A stretch of DNA of 64,000 bases from Streptomyces albidoflavus (GCF_000719955.1 NZ_JOII01000001.1:298067-362066), one strand, 5' to 3'; positions 40,701-49,903 are shown, counted from the first letter of the stretch. Program-made: numbers and translations. Notes: a model not told the origin generated them from the sequence alone.

Positions 40701-42592
40701 AGCCCGTCAAGTCCGGCCCGGCCGTGCCGCTCCTGGACGAGTTCACCACGATCAAGGCCCGCCTGGGACAGAACGGGAGCGGGCACAAGATCCAGCGGTG
40801 CTCCGAGCTGTCCCAGATCCTCCGCACGCCCATGGGCAGCGACCGGGAGTCGCTGCGTTTCGCCCGCAAGGGCCAGACGCTCTACGTCCTGGACTCGCTG
40901 GACCGGCTGGAGGTGCTGTGCGCCGCCGACGAGGAGTTCAAGTGGGGCTTCGGCGAGGAGGGCTGCCGCCAGGCACTGGAGCACCAGGACCGGCAGGAGC
41001 GTGACCGGACGCTGCTGGAGCGGCTCGCCGCCGTCCGCGAGAGCGAGAGCGTCATCGACAAGATCGCTCTGCTGATCGGCGAGGACGCCCTCCGTGGCGA
41101 GCTGCCGTCCGGCCTGCTGGAGAGCGAGATCCAGGAACAGGGTGAGGAGCCGACGGCTCGGCGTGTCGCCGAGCTGGCGTACAACGCGCACGGCGAGGCC
41201 ATCCTCCGGGTCCACACCCGGGACATCGCCGCCACCTTCCCGACACGTGCGCCCAGCTCCTTCACCGGCAACCAGAAGGCTCTGCGCTTCGTCACGGAAC
41301 TCGGCTTCCCGGACTCGTTCGCGGGGGCGCAGACCCCCTCCCTGGAGCCGCGGCTCGAGGTCGACGGGCCCTCGGAGTTCCCCGCCCTCCACCCGTACCA
41401 GGAGGAGCTGGCGCAGGCTCTGCTGGGACTGCTGGAGAGCACGACACCCCAGCGGGGCATGCTCAGCCTGCCCACCGGCGCGGGCAAGACGCGTGTCTCC
41501 GCCGAGGGCGTCATCCGGTGGATCCGTGACCGCGCGGAGCTGCCCGGGCCGGTGCTGTGGATCGCCCAGACCGAGGAACTGTGCGAGCAGGCCGTGCAGA
41601 GCTGGAAGTTCGTCTGGTCGAAGGTCGGCCCGGAGCTGCCGCTGGTCATCAGCCGGCTCTGGTCGTCGAACGAGGCGACCCCCGTCGACGGCCGCCCCCA
41701 CCTGGTCGTCGCCACCGACGCGAAGCTGGACGCGTGCCTGGAGGCCGAGGAGTACGCGTGGCTGCGGGAGACCGCCTCGCTCGTCATCATCGACGAGGCG
41801 CACACCGCGATGTCGCCCCGCTACACCCAGCTCCTGGAACAGCTCGACCTCACCCACCGCCGCACAGGCCGCCATCTGGTCGGCCTGACCGCGACCCCCT
41901 ACCGGAACAACGAGGAGCTGACGCGGCTGCTGGTGCAGCGGTTCGGCAACCGTCTGGACACCGGCGTCTTCGACGGTGACCTGTCGGTGGCCATCCAGGA
42001 GCTCCAGCGGATCGGCGTCCTGGCCCAGGTGCGCCACCGCGAGCTGCCCGGCGGCGCGATCTCGCTGACCGAACGCGAGCGCGCCCAGTCGGAGAAGTTC
42101 GCCGTCCTGCCCAAGGGGGCCGAGCAGCGCCTCGCCGAGGACCACGAGCGGAGTCAGCGGATCGTCGACGAGATCGCCGCCATGCCGTCCGACTGGCCGG
42201 TGCTGGTGTTCGCCACCTCGGTGGCGCACGCCAAGCTGCTCGCCGCGAAGCTGGGCGACCGGGGGATCAAGGCGGCGGCGATCGACTCGTCCACCCCGCC
42301 CAACGAGCGCCGCAAGCGGATCGACGACTTCCGTAAGGGGCGGGTGCAGGTGCTGACCAACTACGGGGTGCTCACCCAGGGCTTCGACGCGCCCGCCACG
42401 CGTGTGGTGGTCGTCGCCCGTCCGACGTACAGCCCCAACGTCTACCAGCAGATGATCGGGCGAGGTCTGCGCGGGCCGAAGAACGGCGGCAAGGAGACCT
42501 GCCTGATCCTCAACGTGCGCGACAACATCACCAACTTCGGTGAAGAGCTGGCGTTCACCGAGTTCGAGTACCTGTGGGGGGAGAACCGGTGA
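37787..42592 (+). CDS. sacsin-like GHKL ATPase fused to SF2 helicase
   Basis: 1601 residues. N-terminal GHKL ATPase of the sacsin type: N-box RQLLELVQNAADE (Glu58, Asn62, Asp65), CANEG (88-90) and GGQIGRFGVGVKSVL (lid, 112-125). A middle of about 1000 residues has no recognised domain. The C-terminal third is an SF2 helicase: Walker A PTGAGKT (1229-1235), DEAH (1336-1339), VGLTATPYRNN (motif III), and motifs V-VI GVLTQGFDAPAT and QQMIGRGLRG (Gln1555, Arg1559, Arg1562). No nuclease motif seen. Likely remodels or unwinds DNA/RNA in response to something sensed by the GHKL part (inference). ATG 37787 chosen over an upstream GTG; the ribosome-binding site is weak. It overlaps the next gene as GTGA. 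Confidence 0.88.
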   Translation: MADRQFADPSVPPVIETVLRQSETVLRTYQVDPGLVQEHANGERRITQGGYGERQLLELVQNAADEIANAPGGKLHVVLTEDHLYCANEGTPVTPEGAETILRMSVSRKRGGQIGRFGVGVKSVLSVSDSPQFFSDHGAFGFGFDRDWSAAEIAEALGLDGAADLSMETPVLRMARPLDVDQERSDDPVLDKLLTWATTVVRLPLMPGAAQRLGHDISGHRSADGHTTEPFPARFQLFSPHVGQVFLHDERAMPPARREISIDSDGVHRVLKEVARGAKQTTERWRVFTTQHSPTSEVADSAGELHNRPELDISWAVPEYTVRNGLHTVPSGKGTFWAFFPTEYEISLSGILNAPWKTNEDRQHLLDGSPFNRELLRVASRLVLDTLPELSPAEDPAAYLPLLPGRSKEKLNWADDYFLRQFWPMAARSPSLPDQNGVLRVPGELRVPPTGLDKEWVQIWSEYEGRPSDWLHSSVDAVDTALRRGKMGHILDAAGQSPESVKEWLEALVSDGTAEASSHAIEILSLMVLKDGASRLRGDSDITAEARTARIVLTEGHGMVAPVPGEVFHRTAADTLSDDMVYVHPSISDRPEMARHLHNIGIRVADAQGRFEGVLDQGFDHYDQNAWANFWVLLRSAGGSAQVERIRAKVPKPTQTLRVRTLDGRFRAMRDTLLPGPVVPGDGSRDATVAVDLAFHDSDRAIFRDLGLVDRPTGGHRATDEAWFEEYRQAVHDLHLRSLPSSAPRPNISRLTIEGAPTLGPLHLLPRLSEEGRAAFVAALPPGDISQHWQMRYGAAVNTRKPVTSPLRWMIAKHGLVRTSLGLTRVSEAVGPQLKKYGTVLPVAAIPEETARRLGMPTAPEEVPVSRWNKLLELVLRSEDDAFIGRAYALLHRVGFEFPDDVLTRCRVGAIWEERPDSEIAVATNPVQFEELVREGLPALLVAEKGDLATAKAMIEEWGMLKVSDVISREIEPVKSGPAVPLLDEFTTIKARLGQNGSGHKIQRCSELSQILRTPMGSDRESLRFARKGQTLYVLDSLDRLEVLCAADEEFKWGFGEEGCRQALEHQDRQERDRTLLERLAAVRESESVIDKIALLIGEDALRGELPSGLLESEIQEQGEEPTARRVAELAYNAHGEAILRVHTRDIAATFPTRAPSSFTGNQKALRFVTELGFPDSFAGAQTPSLEPRLEVDGPSEFPALHPYQEELAQALLGLLESTTPQRGMLSLPTGAGKTRVSAEGVIRWIRDRAELPGPVLWIAQTEELCEQAVQSWKFVWSKVGPELPLVISRLWSSNEATPVDGRPHLVVATDAKLDACLEAEEYAWLRETASLVIIDEAHTAMSPRYTQLLEQLDLTHRRTGRHLVGLTATPYRNNEELTRLLVQRFGNRLDTGVFDGDLSVAIQELQRIGVLAQVRHRELPGGAISLTERERAQSEKFAVLPKGAEQRLAEDHERSQRIVDEIAAMPSDWPVLVFATSVAHAKLLAAKLGDRGIKAAAIDSSTPPNERRKRIDDFRKGRVQVLTNYGVLTQGFDAPATRVVVVARPTYSPNVYQQMIGRGLRGPKNGGKETCLILNVRDNITNFGEELAFTEFEYLWGENR

Positions 42593-44505
42593 CCGCCACG
42601 GCCACCGTCGAGCACCGTCTCACCGCCGAGCAGCAGGCCGTGGTCGACCAGCCCTGGGACGCCCGGGTGCTGGTGACCGCGGGGGCGGGAGCGGGCAAGA
42701 CGCACACCCTGGTCCGGCGTTTGGACACGCTGGTGGAGCGCGAGGAGCTGGAGGCCGGGGAGATCCTGGTGCTCAGCTTCTCCCGGGCCGCCGTGCGCGA
42801 ACTCACGCAGCGGATCGAACGCCACGCGGCGGCCGCGCGCCGGGTCCGGGTACACACCTTCGACGCGTGGGCCGGCGCCCTGCTGCGCCGTGCCTACCCG
42901 GACACCGACTGGTCCGGGTACACCTTCGACGCCCGGATCGAGGCGGCCACCGAGGCCATCGACCGGGGGGCCGTCGAAGGGGGCGAGTACATCCCCGCCC
43001 ACGTGGTCGTGGACGAGGTCCAGGACCTCGTCGGGGTGCGCCGGGAGATGGTCGAGGCCCTCCTCGACCGCTTCCAGGAGAACAGCGGTTTCACCGTCGT
43101 GGGCGACTCCGCCCAGGCCGTCTACGGCTTCCAGGTGGCCGACCCGGAGGCGCGGGCCGAGGAGACCGACCGCTTCCTCGACTGGGTGCGGGCCACCTTC
43201 GGCGAGGACCTGGTCGAACTCCACCTGGGCGACAACTTCCGTGCCCGCAGCGGGGAGGCCCGGCTGGCCCTGCCGTTCGGGAGCGCGCTGCAACACCTGC
43301 CCCACGAACGGGCCGAGGCCGCGGCCGCCGCCGAGAAGATCCACGGCGACCTGCGGTCCCTGCTGTTGACCACGCCGAACTTCGGCTCCCTGGACGATCC
43401 GTTCGTCCGGGCGGCGCTGCGGGACCACCCCGGCACCACCAGCATCCTCTGCCGGGACAACGGACAGGTCCTCACCCTGTCGGGTGCCCTGGCGGAGGCG
43501 GGTGTCCCGCACACCTTGCAGCGGTCGGCGCGGGAACGCTCGGCGCCCGTGTGGCTCGCCGAGCTGCTCGCGTCGACGGCTTCGAGCACCCTGGGACGGG
43601 AGCGTTTCGAGGAACTGCTCGCCGCCCTGCCGGTGTCGGTGGACGGGGCGCCGGAGGCGCTGTGGGGCTCGGTGCGCAAGGTGGCCCGCGGCACCGGTCG
43701 CGGCACGCTCGACGTGCCGGCGCTGCACCGGGCGCTGGCCGAGGGCCGGCTGCCGGACGAGCTCACCGAGACCCAGTCGTCGTCACTCGTGGTGTCGACC
43801 GTGCACCGGGCCAAGGGGCTGGAGTTCGACCGGGTCCTGGTGGTCGAACCGCGGGTGCTCAGGGAACCGCCCGCGACCCGCAAGAAGAAGTACGACTACG
43901 ACCCGGCGGCCGAGGCCCGCCTCCTGTACGTGGCGATGACCCGCGCCAGGGACGACCTGTACGTCCTCGACGCCCCCAGCTCCTGGCTGCTGCGCAAGGA
44001 CCGCCGGATCGACCGCTGGTACCTGGGCGGCCGTAGCGGCTGGGCCCGGAACGGGATCGAGGTCACCGGTGCCGACGTCTCGCACGAGCGGCCTCCGGGT
44101 ACCGGGAGTCCGGGCCAGGACGCCGCCGAGGTGTGGCGGTACCTGCGGAACGAGGTGACCCCCGGGGCGGAGGCGCGCCTCGTCCTGCCCCACTCCATCC
44201 CCGTCGCCGCCGATCAGTCCCCGCCCTACGTGGTGGAGGTGGCGGGCCGCCCGGTGGGGGAGGTCTCCGAGCGCTTCCGCGCCGGTCTGCACCGGCTGCT
44301 GCGCCGGTCCGCCCACCAGTCCGTCGAGCGCTGGCCCGCACTGATCACGGGGCTGCGCGTCGACACGGTGGAGAGTGTGGCGGGCAGTCCCGCGGTGACC
44401 GAGGCGGCGGGACTCGGCACCCACGGAGTCTGGATCGCCCCCCGCCTCTGCGGCCTCGGTCGCTTCCACTGGGACAACGCACCCTCCGAAGGGGACCCGG
44501 CATGA
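42589..44505 (+). CDS. compact UvrD/Rep-like SF1 helicase
   Basis: 638 residues. All SF1A motifs are present: Q-motif LTAEQQAVVD, Walker A AGAGAGKT (31-38), Ia VLSFSRAAVREL, VHTFDAWAGALL, II DEVQDL, III GDSAQAVYGFQ, IV LGDNFRAR, V TVHRAKGLEFDRV and VI LYVAMTRARDDLYV. No C-terminal nuclease or 2B-like full domain is evident, so it is shorter than typical UvrD (about 720). GTG start at 42589 with GGGGGAG overlaps the preceding stop; it ends in ATGA with the DrmA-like gene, so the four helicase genes are translationally linked. Confidence 0.92.
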   Translation: MTATATVEHRLTAEQQAVVDQPWDARVLVTAGAGAGKTHTLVRRLDTLVEREELEAGEILVLSFSRAAVRELTQRIERHAAAARRVRVHTFDAWAGALLRRAYPDTDWSGYTFDARIEAATEAIDRGAVEGGEYIPAHVVVDEVQDLVGVRREMVEALLDRFQENSGFTVVGDSAQAVYGFQVADPEARAEETDRFLDWVRATFGEDLVELHLGDNFRARSGEARLALPFGSALQHLPHERAEAAAAAEKIHGDLRSLLLTTPNFGSLDDPFVRAALRDHPGTTSILCRDNGQVLTLSGALAEAGVPHTLQRSARERSAPVWLAELLASTASSTLGRERFEELLAALPVSVDGAPEALWGSVRKVARGTGRGTLDVPALHRALAEGRLPDELTETQSSSLVVSTVHRAKGLEFDRVLVVEPRVLREPPATRKKKYDYDPAAEARLLYVAMTRARDDLYVLDAPSSWLLRKDRRIDRWYLGGRSGWARNGIEVTGADVSHERPPGTGSPGQDAAEVWRYLRNEVTPGAEARLVLPHSIPVAADQSPPYVVEVAGRPVGEVSERFRAGLHRLLRRSAHQSVERWPALITGLRVDTVESVAGSPAVTEAAGLGTHGVWIAPRLCGLGRFHWDNAPSEGDPA

Positions 44506-47500
44506 ACGACTCGCTCCACGAGGCGCACTACGAGGTGCGCGACGCGCTCGTCGACGCCCTCCGCGACGACCTCCTCGGGCCCCGTGGCGGGACGGAGGAG
44601 GTACTGCGGGACGACGCGCCGATCACCATGTACCCGGTGGGTGTGCTGTTCCCGCGTGCGCGGGAGGACCGGGAGGAGGCTCCCGCCGAGGGTCCCGCGG
44701 TCCCCGAGGACGAACTGGAGGCCGAGCGGGACGGGCTCGACACTCCCCCGGTCGGCAAGCGGCAGGACACGGAAGAGGGCGTGGGCGATCTGGGCGTCTC
44801 GCTGGCCAACGTGCGTATGCCCTCCTCGATGGGGTTGACCTTCACGGTCGATCCGAGCGTCTCCGCCGGCATCACGCTCTCCGTGACGGCGGCCGCCTAC
44901 CTCCCCGAGGACCCGGACGGCAACGCCGTCGCCGCCCGCCGCACCGAGGCGCGCACCACGGACGCGCAGCGGGAGCACTGGCGACGGGCGCCGCTGCGGA
45001 TCGATCCCGTGGTGGTGGACGTGACCCACCCCGGCTTGCTCACGCCCTCCGTCCTGCACCCGGGGCTGGAGCTGCGGGTACTGGTGCGGCCGGCGGCGCC
45101 CGACGGAACGGTGACTGTGACCGCCACCGTGGTGAATGCCCTGGAGGTCGGCCGGTACGACCTGCGGGACGCGCACTGCTTCTACCAACCGCGATTGACC
45201 GTCACCGCGGCGGACGGCCACGCCAAGGCTTTCGTGAGCCGTGCGGCGACGAACAAGGCGGCCGACGACGAGCAGGCGTTGAGCCGGCTCCTCCATCGGC
45301 ACGCCCCGAACTTCGCCACCGGCCACGGTTGTGCCGCGCACTGGGACCGGACCCCGCCGCCGGTGGGCTCCGTGTCCTCGGCACGTCCGGCCGTCGAGGC
45401 CGTGCGTACGGAGTTCGTGCCCACGCACGAGGTGCTGCTGACCGACTCGAACCCCACCATCGACGTCGGGGCGCTGACCATGCGGGGGCTGGGAACGGCC
45501 ACAGGCCCTGAGGCCGTCGCGGCACTGCGCGCCCTGCTGGACGGGTACGAACGCTGGATCACCGCCCAGGACGAACAGGCGCGGGCGCTCGCGCCGACGG
45601 AGCACGGCGCGACGGCGTCCGCCCAGGTGGAGCTGTGCCGGCACGCGCTGCGACGGATGCGGGAGGGCGTCGACCTGCTGGCCGACCCCGACCGGCCGGA
45701 GATCCTGCGCGCCTTCCAGCTCGCGAACCTGGCCATGGCCGACCAGCGGGCCCGCACGGCCTGGGTGAAGTCCGGGCGGTCGGGTGAGCCGGACGCGTCG
45801 GCCGGCCGGTGGCGCCCGTTCCAGATCTCCTTCGTACTGCTCTGCCTGGCCGGCATCGTCGACCCGGACCACAAGGACCGCGGTGTCTCCGACCTGCTGT
45901 GGTTCCCGACCGGTGGTGGCAAGACGGAGGCGTACCTCGGGCTGATCGCCTTCACCACCTTCCTCAGGCGGCTGCGGGACGGGGAGGCCGGCGGCGGGGT
46001 GACCGTTCTCATGCGATACACCCTGCGGCTCCTCACTCTCCAGCAGTTCGAGCGGGCGGCAGCTCTGATCTGCGCCATGGAGCGGCAGCGGGCGGCCGAT
46101 CCGGGCCGTCTGGGGGACGAGGAGATCTCCATCGGCATGTGGGTGGGACGCTCGGCGACCCCCAACACGCTGGCGGCGGCCTCGGCCAAGCTCGCCGAGC
46201 TGAACCGCAACGAGCACCAGCAGCTGCCGACCGAGAACCCGGTGCAGCTCCGTGGCTGCCCCTGGTGCGGGGAGCCTCTGCGCCCTCGGGACTACGCGGT
46301 CGACGAGGGTCGGGTACGGATGACGGTGCGCTGCCCGGCCGTCTCCTGCGACTTCCACCGCGGGCTGCCCGTCCACCTCGTGGACGAGGCCGTCTACGCC
46401 CATCGCCCGACCCTGGTCATCGCCACGGTCGACAAGTTCGCCTCCATGCCGTGGCGCCCGGCCTCGGCCGCCCTCTTCAACCGCGACGTGGAGGGCACGC
46501 GGCCGCCGGAGTTGATCGTGCAGGACGAGCTGCACCTCATCTCCGGCCCTCTCGGCACGCTCACCGGTCTGTACGAGACGGCCGTGGACGCCCTGGCGAA
46601 GCAGCCCAAGGTCATCGCCTCGACCGCCACCATCCGGCGTGCCGAGCAGCAGGGAGCCCGGCTCTTCGCCCGCTCGGTCGAGCAGTTCCCACCCCCCGGC
46701 CTGGACTCCCGTGACTCCTGGTTCGCCGTGGAGACACCCCGCGAGTCGAAGGCGGCACGCCGCTACGTCGGTCTGCTGACCTCCAGCACGAGCCAGGCCA
46801 CTCTGCTCATCCGGGTGTACGCGGCCCTGCTCCACCAGGCGAACGTCACCGAGGCACCGCCCGAGGTGAAGGACGCCTACTGGACGCTCGTCGGGTACTT
46901 CAACAGCCTGCGGCTGCTGTCCGCGGCGGAACTCCAGGTCCTGGACGACGTGCAGGAGCGGTTGACCCAGTTGGCCACCCGCGACGGCGTCGACAGGCGG
47001 CGGGTGGACGCCCTCACCGAGCTGAGCAGCCGGGCGGACTCCAGTGACATCTCCCGACGGCTCAAGGAGATGGAGCGCCGGCTGCCGTCCCGGGACGTGC
47101 TCGACGTCCTGCTCGCGACCAACATGATCTCGGTGGGGGTGGACGTCGACCGGCTCGGCCTGATGGCGGTGATGGGGCAGCCCCAGACCACCGCCGAGTA
47201 CATCCAGGCGACCAGCCGGGTGGGCCGGCAGCACCCCGGCCTGGTCGCGGTGATGCTCAACTCGGCTCGATCCCGGGACCGTTCGCACTACGAGGACTTC
47301 CTCAGCTTCCACTCCGCCCTGTACCGGGAGGTGGAGTCGACCAGTGTCACCCCGTTCTCCGCCCGCGCCCGCGACCGGGGACTGCACGCGGTGGTCGTGG
47401 CCCTGGCCAGGCTGATGCTGCCCGCCGCACGCGACAACGCGGCGGCCGGACGCGTGGAGGAGTTCGTCGACGAACTGCGGGACGTCGTCGGGGCGACTCT

Positions 47501-47747
47501 GCTGGAGCGGGTGGCGGAGGTGGAACCGGACGAGCGGCAGAACACCGCGGACGCGTTCGAGGAGTTCGTCAACTGGTGGCGGGACGAGGCCCTGGCCCGC
47601 CCGAACCTCGTCTACGAAGCTCCCCGAGGCACCCGGACGCCGGCGCTGCTCACCGGCTACGACGACGAATCACCCCTCGCCTCCTGGCCGACGTTGTGGA
47701 GTCTGCGCGACGTCGACGCCTCGTCCCCCTTCTTCGAGGAGCGCTGA
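44502..47747 (+). CDS. DrmA-like SF2 helicase
   Basis: 1081 residues. Resembles DISARM DrmA: N-terminal DLLGPRGG and APITMYPVGVLFPRAR, PTGGGKT (469-475) as Walker A, a zinc ribbon inserted between motifs I and II (Cys586, Cys589, Cys611, Cys616), QDELHLI with DELH in place of DEAH (Asp675), STATI (707-711), NMISVGVDVDRLGLM and QATSRVGRQHPG (motif VI, Gln902, Arg906, Arg909). DrmA is known as the large helicase of DISARM that with DrmB blocks incoming phage DNA. ATG overlaps the UvrD-like stop; 1 nt separates it from drmB. The symbol drmA would presume DISARM membership, so it is left blank. Confidence 0.88.
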   Translation: MNDSLHEAHYEVRDALVDALRDDLLGPRGGTEEVLRDDAPITMYPVGVLFPRAREDREEAPAEGPAVPEDELEAERDGLDTPPVGKRQDTEEGVGDLGVSLANVRMPSSMGLTFTVDPSVSAGITLSVTAAAYLPEDPDGNAVAARRTEARTTDAQREHWRRAPLRIDPVVVDVTHPGLLTPSVLHPGLELRVLVRPAAPDGTVTVTATVVNALEVGRYDLRDAHCFYQPRLTVTAADGHAKAFVSRAATNKAADDEQALSRLLHRHAPNFATGHGCAAHWDRTPPPVGSVSSARPAVEAVRTEFVPTHEVLLTDSNPTIDVGALTMRGLGTATGPEAVAALRALLDGYERWITAQDEQARALAPTEHGATASAQVELCRHALRRMREGVDLLADPDRPEILRAFQLANLAMADQRARTAWVKSGRSGEPDASAGRWRPFQISFVLLCLAGIVDPDHKDRGVSDLLWFPTGGGKTEAYLGLIAFTTFLRRLRDGEAGGGVTVLMRYTLRLLTLQQFERAAALICAMERQRAADPGRLGDEEISIGMWVGRSATPNTLAAASAKLAELNRNEHQQLPTENPVQLRGCPWCGEPLRPRDYAVDEGRVRMTVRCPAVSCDFHRGLPVHLVDEAVYAHRPTLVIATVDKFASMPWRPASAALFNRDVEGTRPPELIVQDELHLISGPLGTLTGLYETAVDALAKQPKVIASTATIRRAEQQGARLFARSVEQFPPPGLDSRDSWFAVETPRESKAARRYVGLLTSSTSQATLLIRVYAALLHQANVTEAPPEVKDAYWTLVGYFNSLRLLSAAELQVLDDVQERLTQLATRDGVDRRRVDALTELSSRADSSDISRRLKEMERRLPSRDVLDVLLATNMISVGVDVDRLGLMAVMGQPQTTAEYIQATSRVGRQHPGLVAVMLNSARSRDRSHYEDFLSFHSALYREVESTSVTPFSARARDRGLHAVVVALARLMLPAARDNAAAGRVEEFVDELRDVVGATLLERVAEVEPDERQNTADAFEEFVNWWRDEALARPNLVYEAPRGTRTPALLTGYDDESPLASWPTLWSLRDVDASSPFFEER

Positions 47748-47748
47748 C

Positions 47749-49599
47749 ATGACACCTCCGCCTCCGCGCCGCCGGCGCGGCCTGCCCACCGCCCCAGCAC
47801 GGTCCGCCCGGAAGCTCGGGGAGATCCGCCGGGCCCAGCTCGTCACCACCTACGGCGTCGGCGCCATGATCGCCGTGGACAACGAGTCGTTCCTCATCCG
47901 CTCCATCGACTCCTGGGACGTCTCCGAGGCACCCTCGTTGCACGAGCGGCGCCTGGAACTCCAACTCGGTGTCGACGGCTTCAAGATGCCTCCCGCACCC
48001 GACCGCGCCGAGGACGGGGTGCGGGCCGTGCGGTTCCCGCAGATGTACTCCTGCCCGCACTGCCACCAGCTTCTGCCGTTCCGGAAGTTCAACTCCCCGG
48101 CGAATCGGGCGGAGTGCTCCACCTGCCAGGAGAACCTGGTCCCCTCGCGATTCGTCATGGCCTGCACCCGCGGCCACCTGGAGGACTTCCCGTACTGGAA
48201 GTGGCTCCACCGCGGCAGGCGGACCGGCTCCGGGCTCTGCGGGGGGCAGCTCTCCATCCGGGCCGAGGGCTCGACCGCCTCGCTGCGCTCGGTGCTGATC
48301 GGTTGCTCCTGTGGGGTGCCGTCCGTGTCGATGGAGGGATCGTTCCGTCGTCAGGCCCTCCAGGAGCTGGGCATCCGCTGCGGCGGACGCAGACCGTGGC
48401 TGAAGGACGCACCGGCGGTGGAGTGCGGCGAGTCACCGAGGACCCTGCAACGCGGTTCGTCCTCGGCCTGGTTCCCGGTCATGCACTCGGCGCTGTCGAT
48501 TCCCCCGGGGAGCGAGGGCATCGCCAAGATCGTGGACGAGCACTACGCCAACTTCGCGGACGAGGACGCCCCGGCCATCAGGACGTACGTGCGGATGGCC
48601 AAGGTGCTGCTCCACCACCCGCAGTACACCGCCGACGACGTCGTCCGGGAGGTCGAGAAGCGGCGTGCGGACGAGGCCGCCCAGGCCGCCGAGTCGGAGG
48701 CGACGCTCGGCGAGGTGCCCGGCAGGTTCCGTGACTACCGGCGGGAGATCTACGAGGGGGAGTACCTCAGCCTCTCCCGCCGTCACAAGGAGATGCCCAA
48801 CCTCAAGCAGGACTTCGTATGCGAGCCCCCGGCCGGCTCGCTCGAAGCGGTCCGGTCCGACCACGGCATCGACCAGATCATGCTGGTCAAGCGGCTGCGT
48901 GAGGTCAGGGCGCTCCAGTCCTTCAGGCGCGTGGAGGAACCGGTGCCGGGCGATGTCGAGCGCGAGGCGCCACTGTCCGCCTCGAAGCCGGCCTGGCTAC
49001 CGGCCTTCGAGGTCAGTGGGGAGGGGGTCTTCCTGCGGCTCGACCCGGGTCGCCTGCGGAAGTGGGAGGAGCACCCCGGCCAGGTCGCTCGCGCGGCCGC
49101 CGTCCGGCGCAACCACGAACGGCTGATCGCCGCCCGTGCGGGCGAGGCGGGCAGGCAGCTCCCGCCCTCCCCCGCCTCCCCCCGGTACCTCCTGCTGCAC
49201 GCGCTCGCCCATGTGCTGATCAACGAGTGGAGCCTGGACGGCGGGTATCCGGCCGCCTCGCTGCGTGAGCGGGTGTACGGGGAGGGAGAGATGGCGGGTC
49301 TTCTCCTCTACACCGCGACCAGCGACTCCGCCGGAAGTCTCGGCGGAGTGGTCGCCCAGGGAGAGCCGGCACGCCTCGCCGAGACGCTGAGGTCGGCCCT
49401 CGACCGTGCGTCCTGGTGTTCCAACGACCCGCTGTGCATGGAGTCCGAGGGCAGCGGTGCCGACGCACTGAACCTCGCCGCCTGCCACGCCTGTCTGCTC
49501 CTCCCGGAGACGAGCTGCGAGAACAACAACATCCTTCTCGACCGTGCGGCGTTGGTCGGCACACCGGACGGGAGCGTGCCGGGGTTCTTCACCCTCTGA
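47749..49599 (+). CDS. DrmB-like DUF1998 protein
   Basis: 616 residues. RKLGEIRRAQLVTTYGVGAM (22-41) is the conserved DrmB start; CPHC (102-105), CSTC (123-126) and C139 make a zinc-ribbon; the C-terminal DUF1998 region (about 480-600) has LHALAHVLINEW and a second Cys cluster (WCSNDPLC at 556-563, CHAC, SCEN). In DISARM, DrmA and DrmB form a complex. Its ATG is one base after the DrmA-like stop (TGACATG), so coupled. It is the last gene of the plus arm; no methyltransferase or PLD gene follows. Confidence 0.88.
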   Translation: MTPPPPRRRRGLPTAPARSARKLGEIRRAQLVTTYGVGAMIAVDNESFLIRSIDSWDVSEAPSLHERRLELQLGVDGFKMPPAPDRAEDGVRAVRFPQMYSCPHCHQLLPFRKFNSPANRAECSTCQENLVPSRFVMACTRGHLEDFPYWKWLHRGRRTGSGLCGGQLSIRAEGSTASLRSVLIGCSCGVPSVSMEGSFRRQALQELGIRCGGRRPWLKDAPAVECGESPRTLQRGSSSAWFPVMHSALSIPPGSEGIAKIVDEHYANFADEDAPAIRTYVRMAKVLLHHPQYTADDVVREVEKRRADEAAQAAESEATLGEVPGRFRDYRREIYEGEYLSLSRRHKEMPNLKQDFVCEPPAGSLEAVRSDHGIDQIMLVKRLREVRALQSFRRVEEPVPGDVEREAPLSASKPAWLPAFEVSGEGVFLRLDPGRLRKWEEHPGQVARAAAVRRNHERLIAARAGEAGRQLPPSPASPRYLLLHALAHVLINEWSLDGGYPAASLRERVYGEGEMAGLLLYTATSDSAGSLGGVVAQGEPARLAETLRSALDRASWCSNDPLCMESEGSGADALNLAACHACLLLPETSCENNNILLDRAALVGTPDGSVPGFFTL

Positions 49600-49903
49600 A
49601 GGAGCCCATCTTTGCTCCTCGTCGTGCGCGCCGTCTCCGGCAGCTTCTCCCCCAGCCCTGTGAGGGTGGGGTGGTCTCGGTGACGCGGGCCCGGATGGCC
49701 TCGGTCAGGGGGCTTTCCTCCATCTGGGCGCGGAGGACCAGGTCGGTGCGCTGCTCGGGGAGGTGGGTGAGGACGGCGCCGCTCATGGCGCTGTCGAGCA
49801 GGGTCATGGTGGCGGCGTCTTTCCGCACCACCCGGAGCTGAAGCTGATCCCGGCGCCCTTGCGGCGCCCTGCCCACCCGCGAATCGCGGATCACCGAGCA
49901 CAC
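49589..49903 (-). pseudogene. possible gene remnant downstream of the locus
   Basis: A reading frame of 104 codons whose central part (KDAATMTLLDSAMSGAVLTH, then PEQRTDLVLRAQMEE and SPLTEAIRARVTE) looks like genuine protein, while the ends are arginine-rich and lack a good start (GTG at 49903). It overlaps the stop of the DrmB-like gene by 11 nt on the opposite strand. It may be the degraded tail or body of an older gene at the insertion boundary; family not recognised. The surrounding 49620-49970 shows no other gene. Confidence 0.3.

Noticed and set aside
39275-42229. Very long minus-strand open frame (984 codons) opposite the sacsin-like helicase
   Set aside because: GC-rich third-position shadow of the real gene; composition is His/Val/Gly/Arg-rich with no motifs.
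44226-47387. Long minus-strand open frame opposite the DrmA-like gene
   Set aside because: Shadow ORF; motifs, coupling and ribosome-binding sites support the plus-strand gene.
32969-49599. Canonical DISARM with DrmC and a methylase
   Set aside because: No PLD HxKxxxxD motifs and no DPPY/NPPY-type methyltransferase motif was found in any protein of the region.
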